A stretch of 64,000 nt of DNA from the NCBI RefSeq assembly GCF_009002475.1, contig NZ_AP019860.1, positions 7,392,501 through 7,456,500 of the forward strand. Reading direction: 5' to 3'. The stretch is from Candidatus Uabimicrobium amorphum (lineage in GTDB: Bacteria; Planctomycetota; Uabimicrobiia; Uabimicrobiales; Uabimicrobiaceae). Both the position numbers and the translations under genes were made by a program. Shown here in pieces: positions 1-9,460 of the stretch. The notes below the pieces were generated by a model, which searched no databases, was not told the DNA's origin, and was given only the letters and a program-made list of their open reading frames with translations. The stretch's first letter is position 1. The number at the start of each line of letters is the position of its first letter.

Positions 1-254
1 TTGGATTCAGGTGTACGATAAGATTTCTGCAACACGTACCTGACGGGATCACATACCAAGCATAACCACTGGCGATGAAAATAAATCATTACCGCCAACA
101 AAGTTCCTAAATGCAAAGTAACATCAAAAGCTAAACCAGAATCGTTAAATCCAAATAACCACGGTGTTAGCACCAAATGCCCAGAACTCGATATAGGCAA
201 AAACTCCCCCACACCTTGAACAATTCCCAAAATAAGTATTTCGAAATAATCCAT
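1..254 (-). CDS. uppP: Undecaprenyl-diphosphatase UppP/BacA, N-terminal part (cut by window edge)
   Basis: The minus strand from 254 to the window edge reads an N-terminus with the UppP signature: a GIVQGVGEFLPISSSGHL stretch near residues 10-27, then hydrophobic sequence. This family is an integral membrane phosphatase that recycles undecaprenyl diphosphate to the lipid carrier for peptidoglycan. The E at the start of EFLP and the SSSGH segment match the catalytic region known for the family. The ATG at 254 gives the standard MDYFE-type start. An in-frame ATG at 266 is an alternative with no clearly better ribosome site. The C-terminal two thirds lie outside the window, so completeness cannot be judged. 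Confidence 0.9.
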   Translation of the reverse strand, partial: MDYFEILILGIVQGVGEFLPISSSGHLVLTPWLFGFNDSGLAFDVTLHLGTLLAVMIYFHRQWLCLVCDPVRYVLQKSYRTPES

Positions 255-278
255 ATCCCACCACATCTTTTTATAACG

Positions 279-629
279 TTAAAATACCATATTTAAACAA
301 ACTTCATTGCGAGTTGCATTGTTATTGAGGACATTCTCACAGCAATGGTTATATGGTTTTGTATTACCTACATGCGAAGAAGAATAACAAGTCTTGCGAC
401 AAGAGAATTTTATTCCGACATATTTTTTTTGGAGTAGTTCTTGGACTCTACTTATATCTTCAGATGAGATGAATTCAAATTCAGTGATTCCCTCGTCAAT
501 GACGTTTTTGATAAAATTTTGTAAAAAAGAAACATTCATAGTTGGAAGGACGATACAGAAAGTACTTTCTTGCTTCAGTAAATCTAAATCTTCGTGCTTT
601 TTTTTGCGAATGATGATAATGGCTTTCAT
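279..629 (-). CDS. Hypothetical protein, 116 aa
   Basis: I do not recognise this protein. A clear ribosome site (GAGGAG) sits about 6 bases before the ATG at 629, so translation is likely. The N-terminal 80 residues have an alternating beta/alpha look: a hydrophobic MKAIIIIRKK strand, a CIVLPTMN strand, then FIKNVIDEGITEFEFIS. That would fit a small cytoplasmic alpha/beta domain. The last 40 residues are rich in Cys, His and Asn and look disordered. It lies 24 bases upstream of uppP in the same direction and may share its transcript. Function unknown. Confidence 0.55.
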   Translation of the reverse strand: MKAIIIIRKKKHEDLDLLKQESTFCIVLPTMNVSFLQNFIKNVIDEGITEFEFISSEDISRVQELLQKKYVGIKFSCRKTCYSSSHVGNTKPYNHCCENVLNNNATRNEVCLNMVF

Positions 630-933
630 ATATTTCTCCTCTATTTCATACTCATATTTATCCCTTTTATTACTCGTTTATTTACAGGAAGCAAACCATG
701 TGCCACAAAAAAAAGTTGTAGAGAAAAAAACGTTGCTTATGCTGTAATTACTCAATAGAGGTGGTAAAATTTTTATTTTCTGATCGAAACATCGTGGATA
801 TTACACAAAAAACTGTCAGATAAATCATACGGTGTCATTTATATATAACGAACATTGATCTGTAAGTATGGGAAGACAAGCTGAAAACGAGGAAAGATAG
901 ATAAAGGTCCTTATTCAACGAAACTCAGGATAA
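630..933. other. Intergenic, no confident gene
   Basis: About 300 bases of AT-rich sequence upstream of the 279-629 gene and downstream of the helicase gene. A plus-strand reading VVKFLFSDRNIVDITQ near 761-820 looks faintly protein-like but has no usable start and ends after about 20 codons. I call nothing here. Confidence 0.4.
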
Positions 934-3900
934 TCAATTCGCGCTTGTAAAAGCTTGCGAACTTTTTCTTCTGCCAATGGCGATTTCATAAAATGTTGCC
1001 AATGGTAATATGTGATTTTTGTAAAAGTTATTTGCCATCTCTAAACGGAATAACCATGCTTCATCAATAGTATTTTCCACCAATATGTATTTTATATTGA
1101 GTATCGCAGCTTGTTGACCCGGCCGATCAAGTCTTCCTTTCATTTGCGGAAGTTTGTCGGGTTCAGGGGGTCTTGTCACAATTGTGTTATACGCAATTAA
1201 GTCATTTAAACCATATGTTCCCTCCGCATAAGAGACTACCGTGTGTTTCCCTGACTTATCTGGATAACGCGATACACCTGTAATTCTTTGGGCAATTTGT
1301 TCCGCTTCGTCTTTACTTCTCGCGTAAATAAGTGCACGGTCTTGTTGTTGCAATTGTGCGATGACCGCCGCAAAACATTCTACATAGTCAAAATGTTGGA
1401 ACAGATAGTTACTCAAGGCAATATATACCTGTTGCGCCGACATGTTCTGTAAGGCAAGGTCTTCATACTCTTGTCGCATTTTCGCTGACAGGGGAAAGCG
1501 ATGAACGGTTGTGATCCACTTTTTCGCTTCTTTGGGTATGTGGCAAATAATTGCTTCACTTAGAATAGTATCTAAATACGCTTTTTGCTCAGGAAGTCCA
1601 CTGCGTAACATTTTTAACATGTAGAATAGTTTATCAAATCGCGAACGAAAAAAAGTAGCGCTCATCATCATAACGCCGTACTGCGAAGAGATCACTTGTC
1701 GCCAAGCCTCTTCTGTTTGTAGTGCATTTTTATTTTGTACGGACAGGCATTCATCAATGACAACGAGTTGCCATAAATTGTAGACAGGATGATTGCGCAT
1801 ACGTCCTAGAGTCGTAATTACAATAGAATTTATTTGGATGTCATGGCTAAGTGACCCATCTGCATTTTGCAAAACAATGTCAAAGCCTGTTGTATGCTTT
1901 GCTATTTCATCTTGCCACGTCTTATAAAGTTTTTCGGTAGGTAACAATACCAAAAATCCGCGATAGACATTTTGCTTATGGTCGATGTTATGATGTAGTA
2001 TTTTTGCTAAAACGGTTAATGCGGTAAGGGTTTTTCCGGCACCAACGTTCGAGGCATCGCCGTAGCCTTTTTTCCCGGCATGAACAAGCCCATAAAATAT
2101 TTCGTCACTTGCACTTTGTTGATGGTCCCACAATATGGTTGTTATTTTTGGGACAACTGGTTTGATGGAATCATCACGAGTTTGTTGTCGGCCAAATGCT
2201 AGGTGGTACAAGCATTGTCGTAAGTGTAAATACGCAGATGTATTTTTATCTATTTTGAACTTGTATTCGCCTTGTGGTGCAACACACTGTGGGTATAGAA
2301 AACTTAAAAAACGAAACATGCGTAACAAAGTCCCCTCGTAAAGATAACTAATGGCGTCATGTAGCCTTTTACCATTGCGATCCACAGGGCCAATAAGTAC
2401 TTCACTGTTGAAATTGTTGTTCATTTTCACGAGTACATTTCGCCATATAATACCCGGAAGAGGAGAATCTAGGGCAATAGATTGCCAATCGTATACGGCA
2501 AAATCTTGTGCTTTTTTCCGCGCGCGATGTAGGGCACGCAATCGATAGTTGATATCAAAATCACTTTTTTTCGCATACAAACTCTGCTGTACGATTTCCA
2601 TAAAATCGTTTGTTAATGGTTCCGACTGTACTTTTTTGAGTGCAACGAGTACTGGGCCGGCGTCAAAAGCCTTCATCGGAATTTCTTCGGCGAAAAATAG
2701 TATTTCATTTTCGTGCTTTTCTTCATCACTGTGTTGCAATTCAACGCGCACTTTTATTTTGTTTTTTGTCCCCCATATCCATTGGAATCCTGAAGGAGCT
2801 GGGGGAACAGCAATTTCCCGAGCTACGGACATGTGTTCGATGTAGCGATGCTCTGCGACAAAGCGTTCTTGACCTGAAATGTAACTATTTTTTCTCTTTA
2901 CTCTACATGGCTGTTTTGGTTTACCCGCAACGACAATTTCCACAGATTTTGCTTTTCCTATCGTAGGAAGTGTCACTTTTTGCCCAAAAATCATCTGAAA
3001 CGCAATGCGACTTTCACGCGCACTCGGTATACGCCCTGTATGTTCATGGCTTTGAGATGGACGAAAACAGAAGTTGTATTGCGGTGAGCAGCGTAAATAT
3101 TGTTGGGTTTGATGCAATGTTGTCAGCATCTGTTGTTGCTCATCGTCAACAGAGACATTGGTTTTATTTCGCACATTATACGATGAAGAGTAGTCCCAAA
3201 TAAAATTCACCGCTCTTTTTGTCCCGTGTTTTTTCACATCGTAGGGGACAAAAGGAAGGTTTGCCTGCCATTGTAATATAATACCTGGTAAGCAATGCAT
3301 ATCATACGCGGCCATAATGGTCTGTTCTCTTACCGTCGAACAGTTGGCTGCTTGTAATTCTTCTATAGTCTTGTTGTTAAGGGATCTTGTTTGCCATTTG
3401 TGTAAATAATCGATACTCTTGCACAGTAGTTTGCGATCTCCCTCCATCATCGGCATGGTTTTTAGCGCCAACAGCAAACTATTTTCGATACGACTCTCGC
3501 CAAATGTCTTATTTTTGAGGTCTACATTCTTTTCTTTTCCATCTCCCCATGACCAATTTTGTCCCAAAGTATCTTCATGTTGAATTCGTAGTGCGGTGTA
3601 CAATATTTGTTGAATAATAGAAGGAGTGAGTTGTACGTCTGGATCAAAATGAGTCAGAAGTGACAAGGAGGCCAATTCGAGAAGTCCCAGAGAATTACCT
3701 TGAGGCTCATAAGGCTCCACGTCTTCTAATATCGTAATAAATAATCTCCACACAAGCTGACGTGATCCACTCACACGTGCAAATTGATATTCGGGTAAAC
3801 TATACGAAGGAGAACTTGCCAATTTGTGGATCACTTCCTCCAACAAACTGGCAGCACCGCGTCCACGTCGAATCGCCTTTTGCAACATCGAAACCAACAA

Positions 3901-4797
3901 ACCAACATTTTCACTACGAGAGTATTCAGGCGATGAGCGGCAAATATTTTCTGTATCACAGAAAATGACAATTTTGTTGCCACTGTGTGTCGTCTTAGGT
4001 AAATATTTTCCCTTACGCGGTGTATCGATCCAAGATAGGTATTCGTCTAATGTCGCAAAATCGCGTACTTGGGTGTGTAACTTGTTATTGTTATATTCGA
4101 TCTCAACCGCAAACTGTGGGATAAATTTACGTAAAAAATCATTTGCCATTTGCCACTTGTAATCTTCGCGTATTCTCATACTATGACTACAACAAAAAGT
4201 AACTGGGGCTTTTCCTTTACGCGAGTCTAGATTGTCCATTTCTTTGTGTAAATGTTCCGCATTTTCAAAAACGCGCTCTAACCATTCTTCCGGAACAACA
4301 CTATGCCCCGCCTTTGCTTTGCCAATCGACTTAATGCGTAATGGCACATCCATCGGTTGATGCCGCGATTGCAAGACCCACTTACGTAATTTCTCACATT
4401 TTATTTCTCGCGCTTGTTTCGCATACTCTGGCGGTACGGGAAAATCATTTTTTTGTAGCCAAATCTTCAACGCTTCATACATAATTCCAATGTTTTGCGA
4501 TTGTTGCACTTCTTTCTGTAAGTTTAACACAGACATTGCACTATTTGTGTCATTTTCGGCTAAAAATAAAATTGCCTTAGCCACATTGACGTCATTGAGT
4601 AGTGGCTTTACATCCTCAAGAGCTTCTACCGCCAAACCATGAAACTCACCGTTACGCATACGAATGGCCACCTGGCCTTTTTTCAAACCTTTGTTCGCGA
4701 CGTCGTGAATTGGTTTTCCATCCATCATTGCTGCCCGGTATGTTGGCTTTGTATTTTTTTGTACCGCTAAAGCAAGTTCCTTTTCGATAAACGACAT
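934..4797 (-). CDS. Large SF2 (SNF2-like) helicase/translocase, 1287 aa
   Basis: The C-terminal 400 residues form an SF2 ATPase. A Walker A GDASNVGAGKT lies at about residues 913-923. Motif II reads VVIDECLS (about 1013-1020), a DECx in place of DEAH. Motif III is SAT at about 1046. A helicase C-terminal lobe carries a RALIYARS strand and the arginine-finger motif QMKGRLDRPGQQ near 1218. The D-Q-x-G-R-x-x-R pattern followed by an IDEAWLFRLE tail resembles SNF2/viral ATPases rather than RecQ or DEAD RNA helicases. The first 850 residues match nothing I know. They include a CCSHS motif, a possible PIN/NYN-like IVIFCDTEN strand near residue 275, and basic patches. Spacing to its neighbours is small on the downstream side. 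Ribosome site before the ATG is weak. Role in DNA remodelling or defence is inference. Confidence 0.75.
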   Translation of the reverse strand: MSFIEKELALAVQKNTKPTYRAAMMDGKPIHDVANKGLKKGQVAIRMRNGEFHGLAVEALEDVKPLLNDVNVAKAILFLAENDTNSAMSVLNLQKEVQQSQNIGIMYEALKIWLQKNDFPVPPEYAKQAREIKCEKLRKWVLQSRHQPMDVPLRIKSIGKAKAGHSVVPEEWLERVFENAEHLHKEMDNLDSRKGKAPVTFCCSHSMRIREDYKWQMANDFLRKFIPQFAVEIEYNNNKLHTQVRDFATLDEYLSWIDTPRKGKYLPKTTHSGNKIVIFCDTENICRSSPEYSRSENVGLLVSMLQKAIRRGRGAASLLEEVIHKLASSPSYSLPEYQFARVSGSRQLVWRLFITILEDVEPYEPQGNSLGLLELASLSLLTHFDPDVQLTPSIIQQILYTALRIQHEDTLGQNWSWGDGKEKNVDLKNKTFGESRIENSLLLALKTMPMMEGDRKLLCKSIDYLHKWQTRSLNNKTIEELQAANCSTVREQTIMAAYDMHCLPGIILQWQANLPFVPYDVKKHGTKRAVNFIWDYSSSYNVRNKTNVSVDDEQQQMLTTLHQTQQYLRCSPQYNFCFRPSQSHEHTGRIPSARESRIAFQMIFGQKVTLPTIGKAKSVEIVVAGKPKQPCRVKRKNSYISGQERFVAEHRYIEHMSVAREIAVPPAPSGFQWIWGTKNKIKVRVELQHSDEEKHENEILFFAEEIPMKAFDAGPVLVALKKVQSEPLTNDFMEIVQQSLYAKKSDFDINYRLRALHRARKKAQDFAVYDWQSIALDSPLPGIIWRNVLVKMNNNFNSEVLIGPVDRNGKRLHDAISYLYEGTLLRMFRFLSFLYPQCVAPQGEYKFKIDKNTSAYLHLRQCLYHLAFGRQQTRDDSIKPVVPKITTILWDHQQSASDEIFYGLVHAGKKGYGDASNVGAGKTLTALTVLAKILHHNIDHKQNVYRGFLVLLPTEKLYKTWQDEIAKHTTGFDIVLQNADGSLSHDIQINSIVITTLGRMRNHPVYNLWQLVVIDECLSVQNKNALQTEEAWRQVISSQYGVMMMSATFFRSRFDKLFYMLKMLRSGLPEQKAYLDTILSEAIICHIPKEAKKWITTVHRFPLSAKMRQEYEDLALQNMSAQQVYIALSNYLFQHFDYVECFAAVIAQLQQQDRALIYARSKDEAEQIAQRITGVSRYPDKSGKHTVVSYAEGTYGLNDLIAYNTIVTRPPEPDKLPQMKGRLDRPGQQAAILNIKYILVENTIDEAWLFRLEMANNFYKNHILPLATFYEIAIGRRKSSQAFTSAN

Positions 4798-4843
4798 CTC
4801 ATTTTACTTTCTATGCATATTACGATGTTCCTCTATAGTCCAA

Positions 4844-6865
4844 TTAACGAGAGAGAATACATTGACAACCCAATTTTTCTATTCTGCGTATTGTTTGATG
4901 GCTAACACGACGAGGAACATACAAACGCTTCAATTGCGATGGAAAATCTTTAATAAGAGACGTTATACCTTCCTCCGTTATTTTTGTACCGGATAAATCC
5001 AAAGATTCTAATTTAGGTAGATTTTTCATCATCACCATACTTTTGTTTGTGATCCTTGTACCCGATAAATCAAGGGATTTCAAACTAACTAAATTTGGAA
5101 TCACAGCAACCCCAGGATCTCCGATTTGATTATACGTAAGATCAAGAGAGGACAGAGCCTTCATTTCTTTCAGACACAGCAAGTCAACATCATTTATGGA
5201 TGAAGTTTTTATATATAAATACTTCAAATTGGTCAAAGGCGATAAGAAATGATAATGATCTGTCGCCACGCGACTTAAATACAGAGAAGTAAGTTTTTTC
5301 ATTTTTGACAGCGGAGAGAAATCTTTGATTTTGGAAGCCCTGTGAATGGTAAGTGAACGTAAGTTTGATAGTTTAGATAATGGTTCTATGTTATCCGCCG
5401 ACTTAAGATCAAGACGCAGGTCGACCAAGTTACGAAGTTTTTCAATACCTTCTAAATTGGTAATATGGTCATTAAAAATAGTTAATGTCGTCAAATTTTG
5501 TAAATTATCGACTAAATATTGAAAGTCTTCATTGTTGATATCGCTATCTATTAATGAGATGCGCGTTATGGTTTTAAACTTTGCAATGTAATGTAAATTT
5601 CTCCGTGATACCTTTTGTTTATGTCTTTCGGTTTTAAAAAGATTTATAAACGATTTTTGTCCTGTTTGTGTATTGTGTAGAACAACTTGGTCGCCTAACA
5701 AAAAACCAAAAATCGGAAAATTAGAGAAAAATGATATCGCAAGTTCTTCATATTCTCCATATTTAGATAAAATTTCTTTTTCTAACTCTGCGAATGTGTC
5801 CATATATCGATGAAGTATTGTTTCCTCTTTTGTCATCTTGCGTGACGGAGATATGTTTTGTAGTGTTTGTAGCAATAGCATTTTTAGCCGACTATCTCCC
5901 GCGGCATAATTCTTTTCTAGTATGGGCAATGCATCGTCCCCTATTTTTGCTAGAGTTTTAATGGCCATCACTTTTATGTGAAGTTTTCTTCCTGCGATAG
6001 CGTACTTAATACAGGGCAGGGCCTCTTTTATTTTTTCTTCTTTTTTTTGCAATATGTAAAAAATATATCGTTGTATATCATCATTTCTCAAAAAAATGGC
6101 TTGCTTAATAGTAGGCATGAGCAGGGGACTGTTATAGTTTATAGATTTTAGTATCTCTAAAACATGCTTTTTCACAAAACGGTGATGAGTATTCTTTCTT
6201 ATCAAAGCTAATGAGGCAGGATCCGTGAGGGCTTTTGTTGCCAAGTTACGACTATTTTTATCAGAATATCTCAATGTATGAAGAATACAAGCCATGTCCA
6301 TCACCCTTTTTCCTAAGGCACAAAATACTTTTACTACTGCCATCCGTTGTTCGGGATCTTCACTAACAATGATTTGTGATAACTCAGGGACCACTTCCGC
6401 AGCGTGGGAAGGCAATCTCTCTAGTAAATTTAGCGTATAAATTCGAACACGAACATCTTCACTTTGGAGAAGTGCGACAACATCAAAAGACGCTAATTCG
6501 AATTGTGATTCTATACCGCAGAGTACTCGAAGAATCTTTCGCTGAATATTTTTGTCTTTTCGATGTAGCGCTTCTTGTAAATCGGGCAATCCACGAGTAC
6601 CAATTTGCTGCAAGGTACGAATCGTTCGTAAAACAATACGTGAATTTTTACTGCTAAGGCATTCTATCAACAGCGGAACAGCAGAGGAAGCATCAGGACC
6701 TATTTTTCCTAGCTCAACAATGGAAGAGAGTTTTGCCTTACTACTTTTTGTACGTAAATTAGCCACATGCTTGTCAATATCTTGCTCAACATTATTTTCT
6801 TGGACAAATGCCAAAGAACAATACACGAGCGATAAAAAAATAAGTAACTGTTTATAAAAAAACAT
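4844..6865 (-). CDS. Secreted HEAT-repeat and leucine-rich-repeat protein
   Basis: A hydrophobic signal peptide (MFFYKQLLIFLSLVYCSLAF) opens the protein. Residues about 30-370 are tandem HEAT-like helical repeats (for example VELGKIGPDASSAVPLL and TLAKIGDDALPILEKN). Residues about 420-670 are leucine-rich repeats with the L-x-x-L-x-L-x-x-N/T pattern (KLESLDLSGTKITEEG). Both fold types are protein-interaction scaffolds, so an extracytoplasmic binding role is inferred. I chose the ATG at 6865 because GGGAGG lies five bases before it. The GTG at 6871 would overlap that ribosome site. It is separated from the downstream helicase gene by only about 45 bases, so the two may be co-transcribed. Confidence 0.8.
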   Translation of the reverse strand: MFFYKQLLIFLSLVYCSLAFVQENNVEQDIDKHVANLRTKSSKAKLSSIVELGKIGPDASSAVPLLIECLSSKNSRIVLRTIRTLQQIGTRGLPDLQEALHRKDKNIQRKILRVLCGIESQFELASFDVVALLQSEDVRVRIYTLNLLERLPSHAAEVVPELSQIIVSEDPEQRMAVVKVFCALGKRVMDMACILHTLRYSDKNSRNLATKALTDPASLALIRKNTHHRFVKKHVLEILKSINYNSPLLMPTIKQAIFLRNDDIQRYIFYILQKKEEKIKEALPCIKYAIAGRKLHIKVMAIKTLAKIGDDALPILEKNYAAGDSRLKMLLLQTLQNISPSRKMTKEETILHRYMDTFAELEKEILSKYGEYEELAISFFSNFPIFGFLLGDQVVLHNTQTGQKSFINLFKTERHKQKVSRRNLHYIAKFKTITRISLIDSDINNEDFQYLVDNLQNLTTLTIFNDHITNLEGIEKLRNLVDLRLDLKSADNIEPLSKLSNLRSLTIHRASKIKDFSPLSKMKKLTSLYLSRVATDHYHFLSPLTNLKYLYIKTSSINDVDLLCLKEMKALSSLDLTYNQIGDPGVAVIPNLVSLKSLDLSGTRITNKSMVMMKNLPKLESLDLSGTKITEEGITSLIKDFPSQLKRLYVPRRVSHQTIRRIEKLGCQCILSR

Positions 6866-6993
6866 TTGCACCTCCCTAAAGTTATTTTTTTACGTAACGA
6901 ACCGTTTCTATAATAGACATTCATCCCGCGTAAAAATTCAATAACTAGAACGGTCCAAAACGAATCTTGCCCCGAACCATTCCAACAACTATC

Positions 6994-7932
6994 TCATTGC
7001 AAATGATTTTTGTATATTTGCACTAATGATCTTCCAATGATATTGGCACTTTCTCTGCTATAGCCTCCAGATAATAACATTAGTATTGGTATTTTATTCT
7101 TTGTAGCATAAGAAAAAACAAGATTATCTCGTTCGAGAATGCCTTCTGCGGAAACACTCATATCCCCTAACTGATCTTTTTCATATATGTCTGTACCAGC
7201 ATTATAAATAATTAGATCTGCTTTAAATGAATCACACTTTTGCAATCCTTCTCGAAGCAACGACAAATAATCGCCATCTTTTACGTAAGAAGACAAGGGG
7301 TAGTTAAAATCAATATACTTCATAGCTGCGGTGTCCACAGGATATATTTCGCCATTGTAAATATCCAAAGTACAAATTCTGGGGTCATCTTGTAAAACAG
7401 CCTCAAAACCATTTCCTTGATGGGCATCTAAGTCAATAATCAACACTTTTAACTGTGGCTGCTGCATTTGTAATTTACGAATAACAATAGGGATATCAGA
7501 GAAAAAGCAAAATCCTTCTCCACTATTGGCCTTGGCATGATGATATCCTCCGGAAAGATTGACCGCCCATCCATATTTCATCGCCAATTCACCACCAAGA
7601 ATCGTCCCTCCTGTTGCGTATTTCATTGGTTTTAATAAGCGACTTTGCAACAACATATTAGGGACCATGGCCAAAGGACCTACTTCCGCAATCGCAGCAA
7701 CATTTTTTGAAGATGACAGCGACGCCAAATACTCTGCGGAGTGGACAAGTTGTAGTTCCTCTTCACTAACGATTTTTGGTGTATAAAAATTTTGTTTTTT
7801 AAATCCGAGATGCTTACGCAAATGTTTATAAACCTTACCATATTTAGCCGTATCAAAAGGATGTAACTTCTCTATACCAAATAAAGTAATATCATAATGT
7901 TTCGAAAAAATTATGGGGATTTTCGTTGTCAT
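6994..7932 (-). CDS. Histone deacetylase superfamily protein, class IV (HDAC11)-like
   Basis: The N-terminus reads YDITLFGIEKLHPFDTAKYG, close to eukaryotic HDAC11 and its bacterial relatives. Arginase-deacetylase-fold motifs follow in order: the active-site His pair in GGYHHA, the zinc ligands in DLDAHQGNG, and a third ligand Asp in NAGTDIYEKDQLG. LSGGYS near the end is the usual glycine-rich tail motif. All catalytic positions appear intact, so a zinc-dependent deacylase acting on acetyl-lysine or a small acylated amine (as in AcuC or polyamine deacetylases) is expected. The ATG at 7932 has AGG eight bases before it. The longer reading from a TTG at 7965 is less likely. Length, 312 aa, is normal for the family. 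Confidence 0.88.
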   Translation of the reverse strand: MTTKIPIIFSKHYDITLFGIEKLHPFDTAKYGKVYKHLRKHLGFKKQNFYTPKIVSEEELQLVHSAEYLASLSSSKNVAAIAEVGPLAMVPNMLLQSRLLKPMKYATGGTILGGELAMKYGWAVNLSGGYHHAKANSGEGFCFFSDIPIVIRKLQMQQPQLKVLIIDLDAHQGNGFEAVLQDDPRICTLDIYNGEIYPVDTAAMKYIDFNYPLSSYVKDGDYLSLLREGLQKCDSFKADLIIYNAGTDIYEKDQLGDMSVSAEGILERDNLVFSYATKNKIPILMLLSGGYSRESANIIGRSLVQIYKNHLQ

Positions 7933-7969
7933 TTTTTTACCTAACGTTGGATAATCTAAATTCAAAAGT

Positions 7970-8686
7970 TTACAGAAAAATTTTATCTAGACAATGTTCG
8001 ATTCCTTTTTGTCTTTTGTTAATTTCTTTATACAAAAACACTACCAACCATTGCCTTAAAGCAGCAGACATATTTTTCGCCAAACTCAAATCTATCTCTT
8101 CACCTTCCAACTTTATTGCATCACCATAAGTAATTTTTTTAATATTTGTAAGTAAAATGCTCTCTTGTCTAGCGATAAAAGGCATGAGCTGATGACAAAT
8201 TTCGAGTTGCGAGTCACTTAATACTACAATGGTTTTTTTGAAAAACCAAAAAGATAGCATTTCGATAAAAGAACGCAACATAATATTAAGAATTACCACT
8301 ATAAAGAAAGACAATAGTAGTGCCATAAAAAGATTACTTGCCACATAACTCCGTAGAATCACCGCGGAAATAAAAGATGAGTAAAGAGCTAGCGGAAGGA
8401 GAAATGAAAGTTTTTTGAATTTAAATGCCACAATGGATAGTAAAATAGAAGGTACCCAGAATTCAGCACGAATCCCCTCTGACAACACATCAATAAGTGC
8501 GATGCAAACTGAAGCAAAAAAGATCCCCAAGAGAAGTGGAGCGACTCCTTGGACAAAGGAACGTTGTGACACAGACGCCCTTATCTGCAAATCGTTCTCT
8601 TGCAGTTTTATTCTAGAACTTACATCTACGGGTTTGTTCAGTAAAGAGCTAAAATTTTTGCCAGAGTTTATTCTTTGTTGCCTCAT
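7970..8686 (-). CDS. Four-helix membrane protein with C-terminal PH-like domain, unknown function
   Basis: After a polar N-terminus of about 48 residues there are about four membrane segments between residues 50 and 155 (for example VAPLLLGIFFASVCIALI and LFMALLLSFFIVVILNIML). A soluble tail follows, reading as short beta strands and ending in a helix. The strand pattern TIVVLSDSQLEI...ILLTNIKKITYG recalls the bacterial PH-like domains of membrane-bound DUFs, but this is only a resemblance. The ATG at 8686 has AGGA about nine bases upstream. The gene sits about 37 bases upstream of the HDAC-like gene in the same direction, which suggests a shared transcript. I cannot name a function. Confidence 0.65.
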   Translation of the reverse strand: MRQQRINSGKNFSSLLNKPVDVSSRIKLQENDLQIRASVSQRSFVQGVAPLLLGIFFASVCIALIDVLSEGIRAEFWVPSILLSIVAFKFKKLSFLLPLALYSSFISAVILRSYVASNLFMALLLSFFIVVILNIMLRSFIEMLSFWFFKKTIVVLSDSQLEICHQLMPFIARQESILLTNIKKITYGDAIKLEGEEIDLSLAKNMSAALRQWLVVFLYKEINKRQKGIEHCLDKIFL

Positions 8687-8737
8687 CGGTTTGCTTTCCT
8701 AGACTTGTAATCCCAAACTGGTGTATTTCTATATTGC

Positions 8738-9076
8738 TCAAAATCCCTTATTACCTTTTACCAAAGTAAACGCTGTTAGTACAATATACAAAGTAACATT
8801 TGCTGAAAAATAAGGCGAAGTAGACCATTCAGAAAAAAAATACTTTACAAAAGTAAAAGCTATAATTCCAAAGACGATAAGCGCACACCCAATACCGTCG
8901 GTTTCCGTGTGATGCAGCAGAGTTTTAGCGTACCAAATGAAAACACCTCCCAGAATAATACTTGCAATACTGCAATAAAAGAAATGAGGCTGTTTGCTGA
9001 AGTACACAACGCCATTCCCTCCCAAAAAATATAAAACAACACCAATGACGATACATAGATTTCGCTTTTTTGTCAT
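8738..9076 (-). CDS. Small membrane protein, about four TM segments
   Basis: The 112-residue protein is almost entirely hydrophobic. Likely membrane helices are at about residues 7-25, 32-50, 60-78 and 90-107, separated by short charged loops (WYAKTLLHHTETDGIG, FFSEWSTSPYF). GAGGAA precedes the ATG at 9076 by about ten bases. It is the first gene of the minus-strand run 9076-6994 and probably heads that transcript. No family recognised. Confidence 0.6.
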   Translation of the reverse strand: MTKKRNLCIVIGVVLYFLGGNGVVYFSKQPHFFYCSIASIILGGVFIWYAKTLLHHTETDGIGCALIVFGIIAFTFVKYFFSEWSTSPYFSANVTLYIVLTAFTLVKGNKGF

Positions 9077-9278
9077 CTTTCATTTCCTCATAAATTTAGA
9101 TAGTTTGCTATGCACACGATGAAAATATAATACACTTAAGTAATAAATTATCCTATATTTAATCGGTATTGCAAAACGACGTAGTTTTTAAGTTCCTGGA
9201 AAACGGTGACTTATATTATTACATGACAAAAAGAAAATACAGGTGTATTATTAACACGTAAGACAAAAACAAAGTATA

Positions 9279-9366
9279 GGAGAGGTGGCTGAGCGGCCTA
9301 AGGCGATGGTCTTGAAAACCATTGTTCCGAAAGGAACCGCGGGTTCGAATCCCGCCCTCTCCTCCA
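9279..9366 (+). tRNA. tRNA-Ser (UGA)
   Basis: A complete cloverleaf can be drawn. The acceptor GGAGAGG pairs with CCTCTCC. The anticodon stem ATGGT/ACCAT holds loop CTTGAAA with anticodon TGA (9313-9315). A long variable arm (GTTCC/GGAAC) marks class II, and the T-arm has TTCGAAT. CCA is encoded at 9364-9366. The discriminator base is T rather than the usual G. This gene is also the attachment target of the element that starts inside its anticodon loop. Confidence 0.93.
9311..9366 (+). repeat. Left attachment repeat (3' part of tRNA-Ser)
   Basis: Identical over 56 bases to 31755-31810. Crossover presumably lies at the 5' edge, CTTGAAAACC, in the anticodon loop and stem, where the two copies cease to match on the left (T at 9310, C at 31754). 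The copy restores a full tRNA-Ser. Confidence 0.75.
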
Positions 9367-9373
9367 TATTCAC

Positions 9374-9451
9374 AGGGGAGTAGCTCAATCTGGATAGAGC
9401 ATCGGTCTACGAAACCGAAGGTTGTGGGTTCGAATCCCGCCTCTCCTGCCA
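9374..9451 (+). tRNA. tRNA-Arg (ACG)
   Basis: Acceptor AGGGGAG pairs with CTCTCCT with one G-U. The D stem is GCTC/GAGC. The anticodon stem TCGGT/ACCGA carries loop CTACGAA, anticodon ACG. T-arm TTCGAAT, discriminator G and encoded CCA are present. It lies seven bases after tRNA-Ser. It decodes CGN arginine codons after A34-to-inosine conversion. Confidence 0.93.
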
Positions 9452-9460
9452 TCAGTATAA

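Noticed and set aside
394..747. Plus-strand open frame of 117 codons
   Set aside because: It is antisense to the better supported 279-629 gene, which has a strong ribosome site; composition of this frame is low-complexity hydrophobic.
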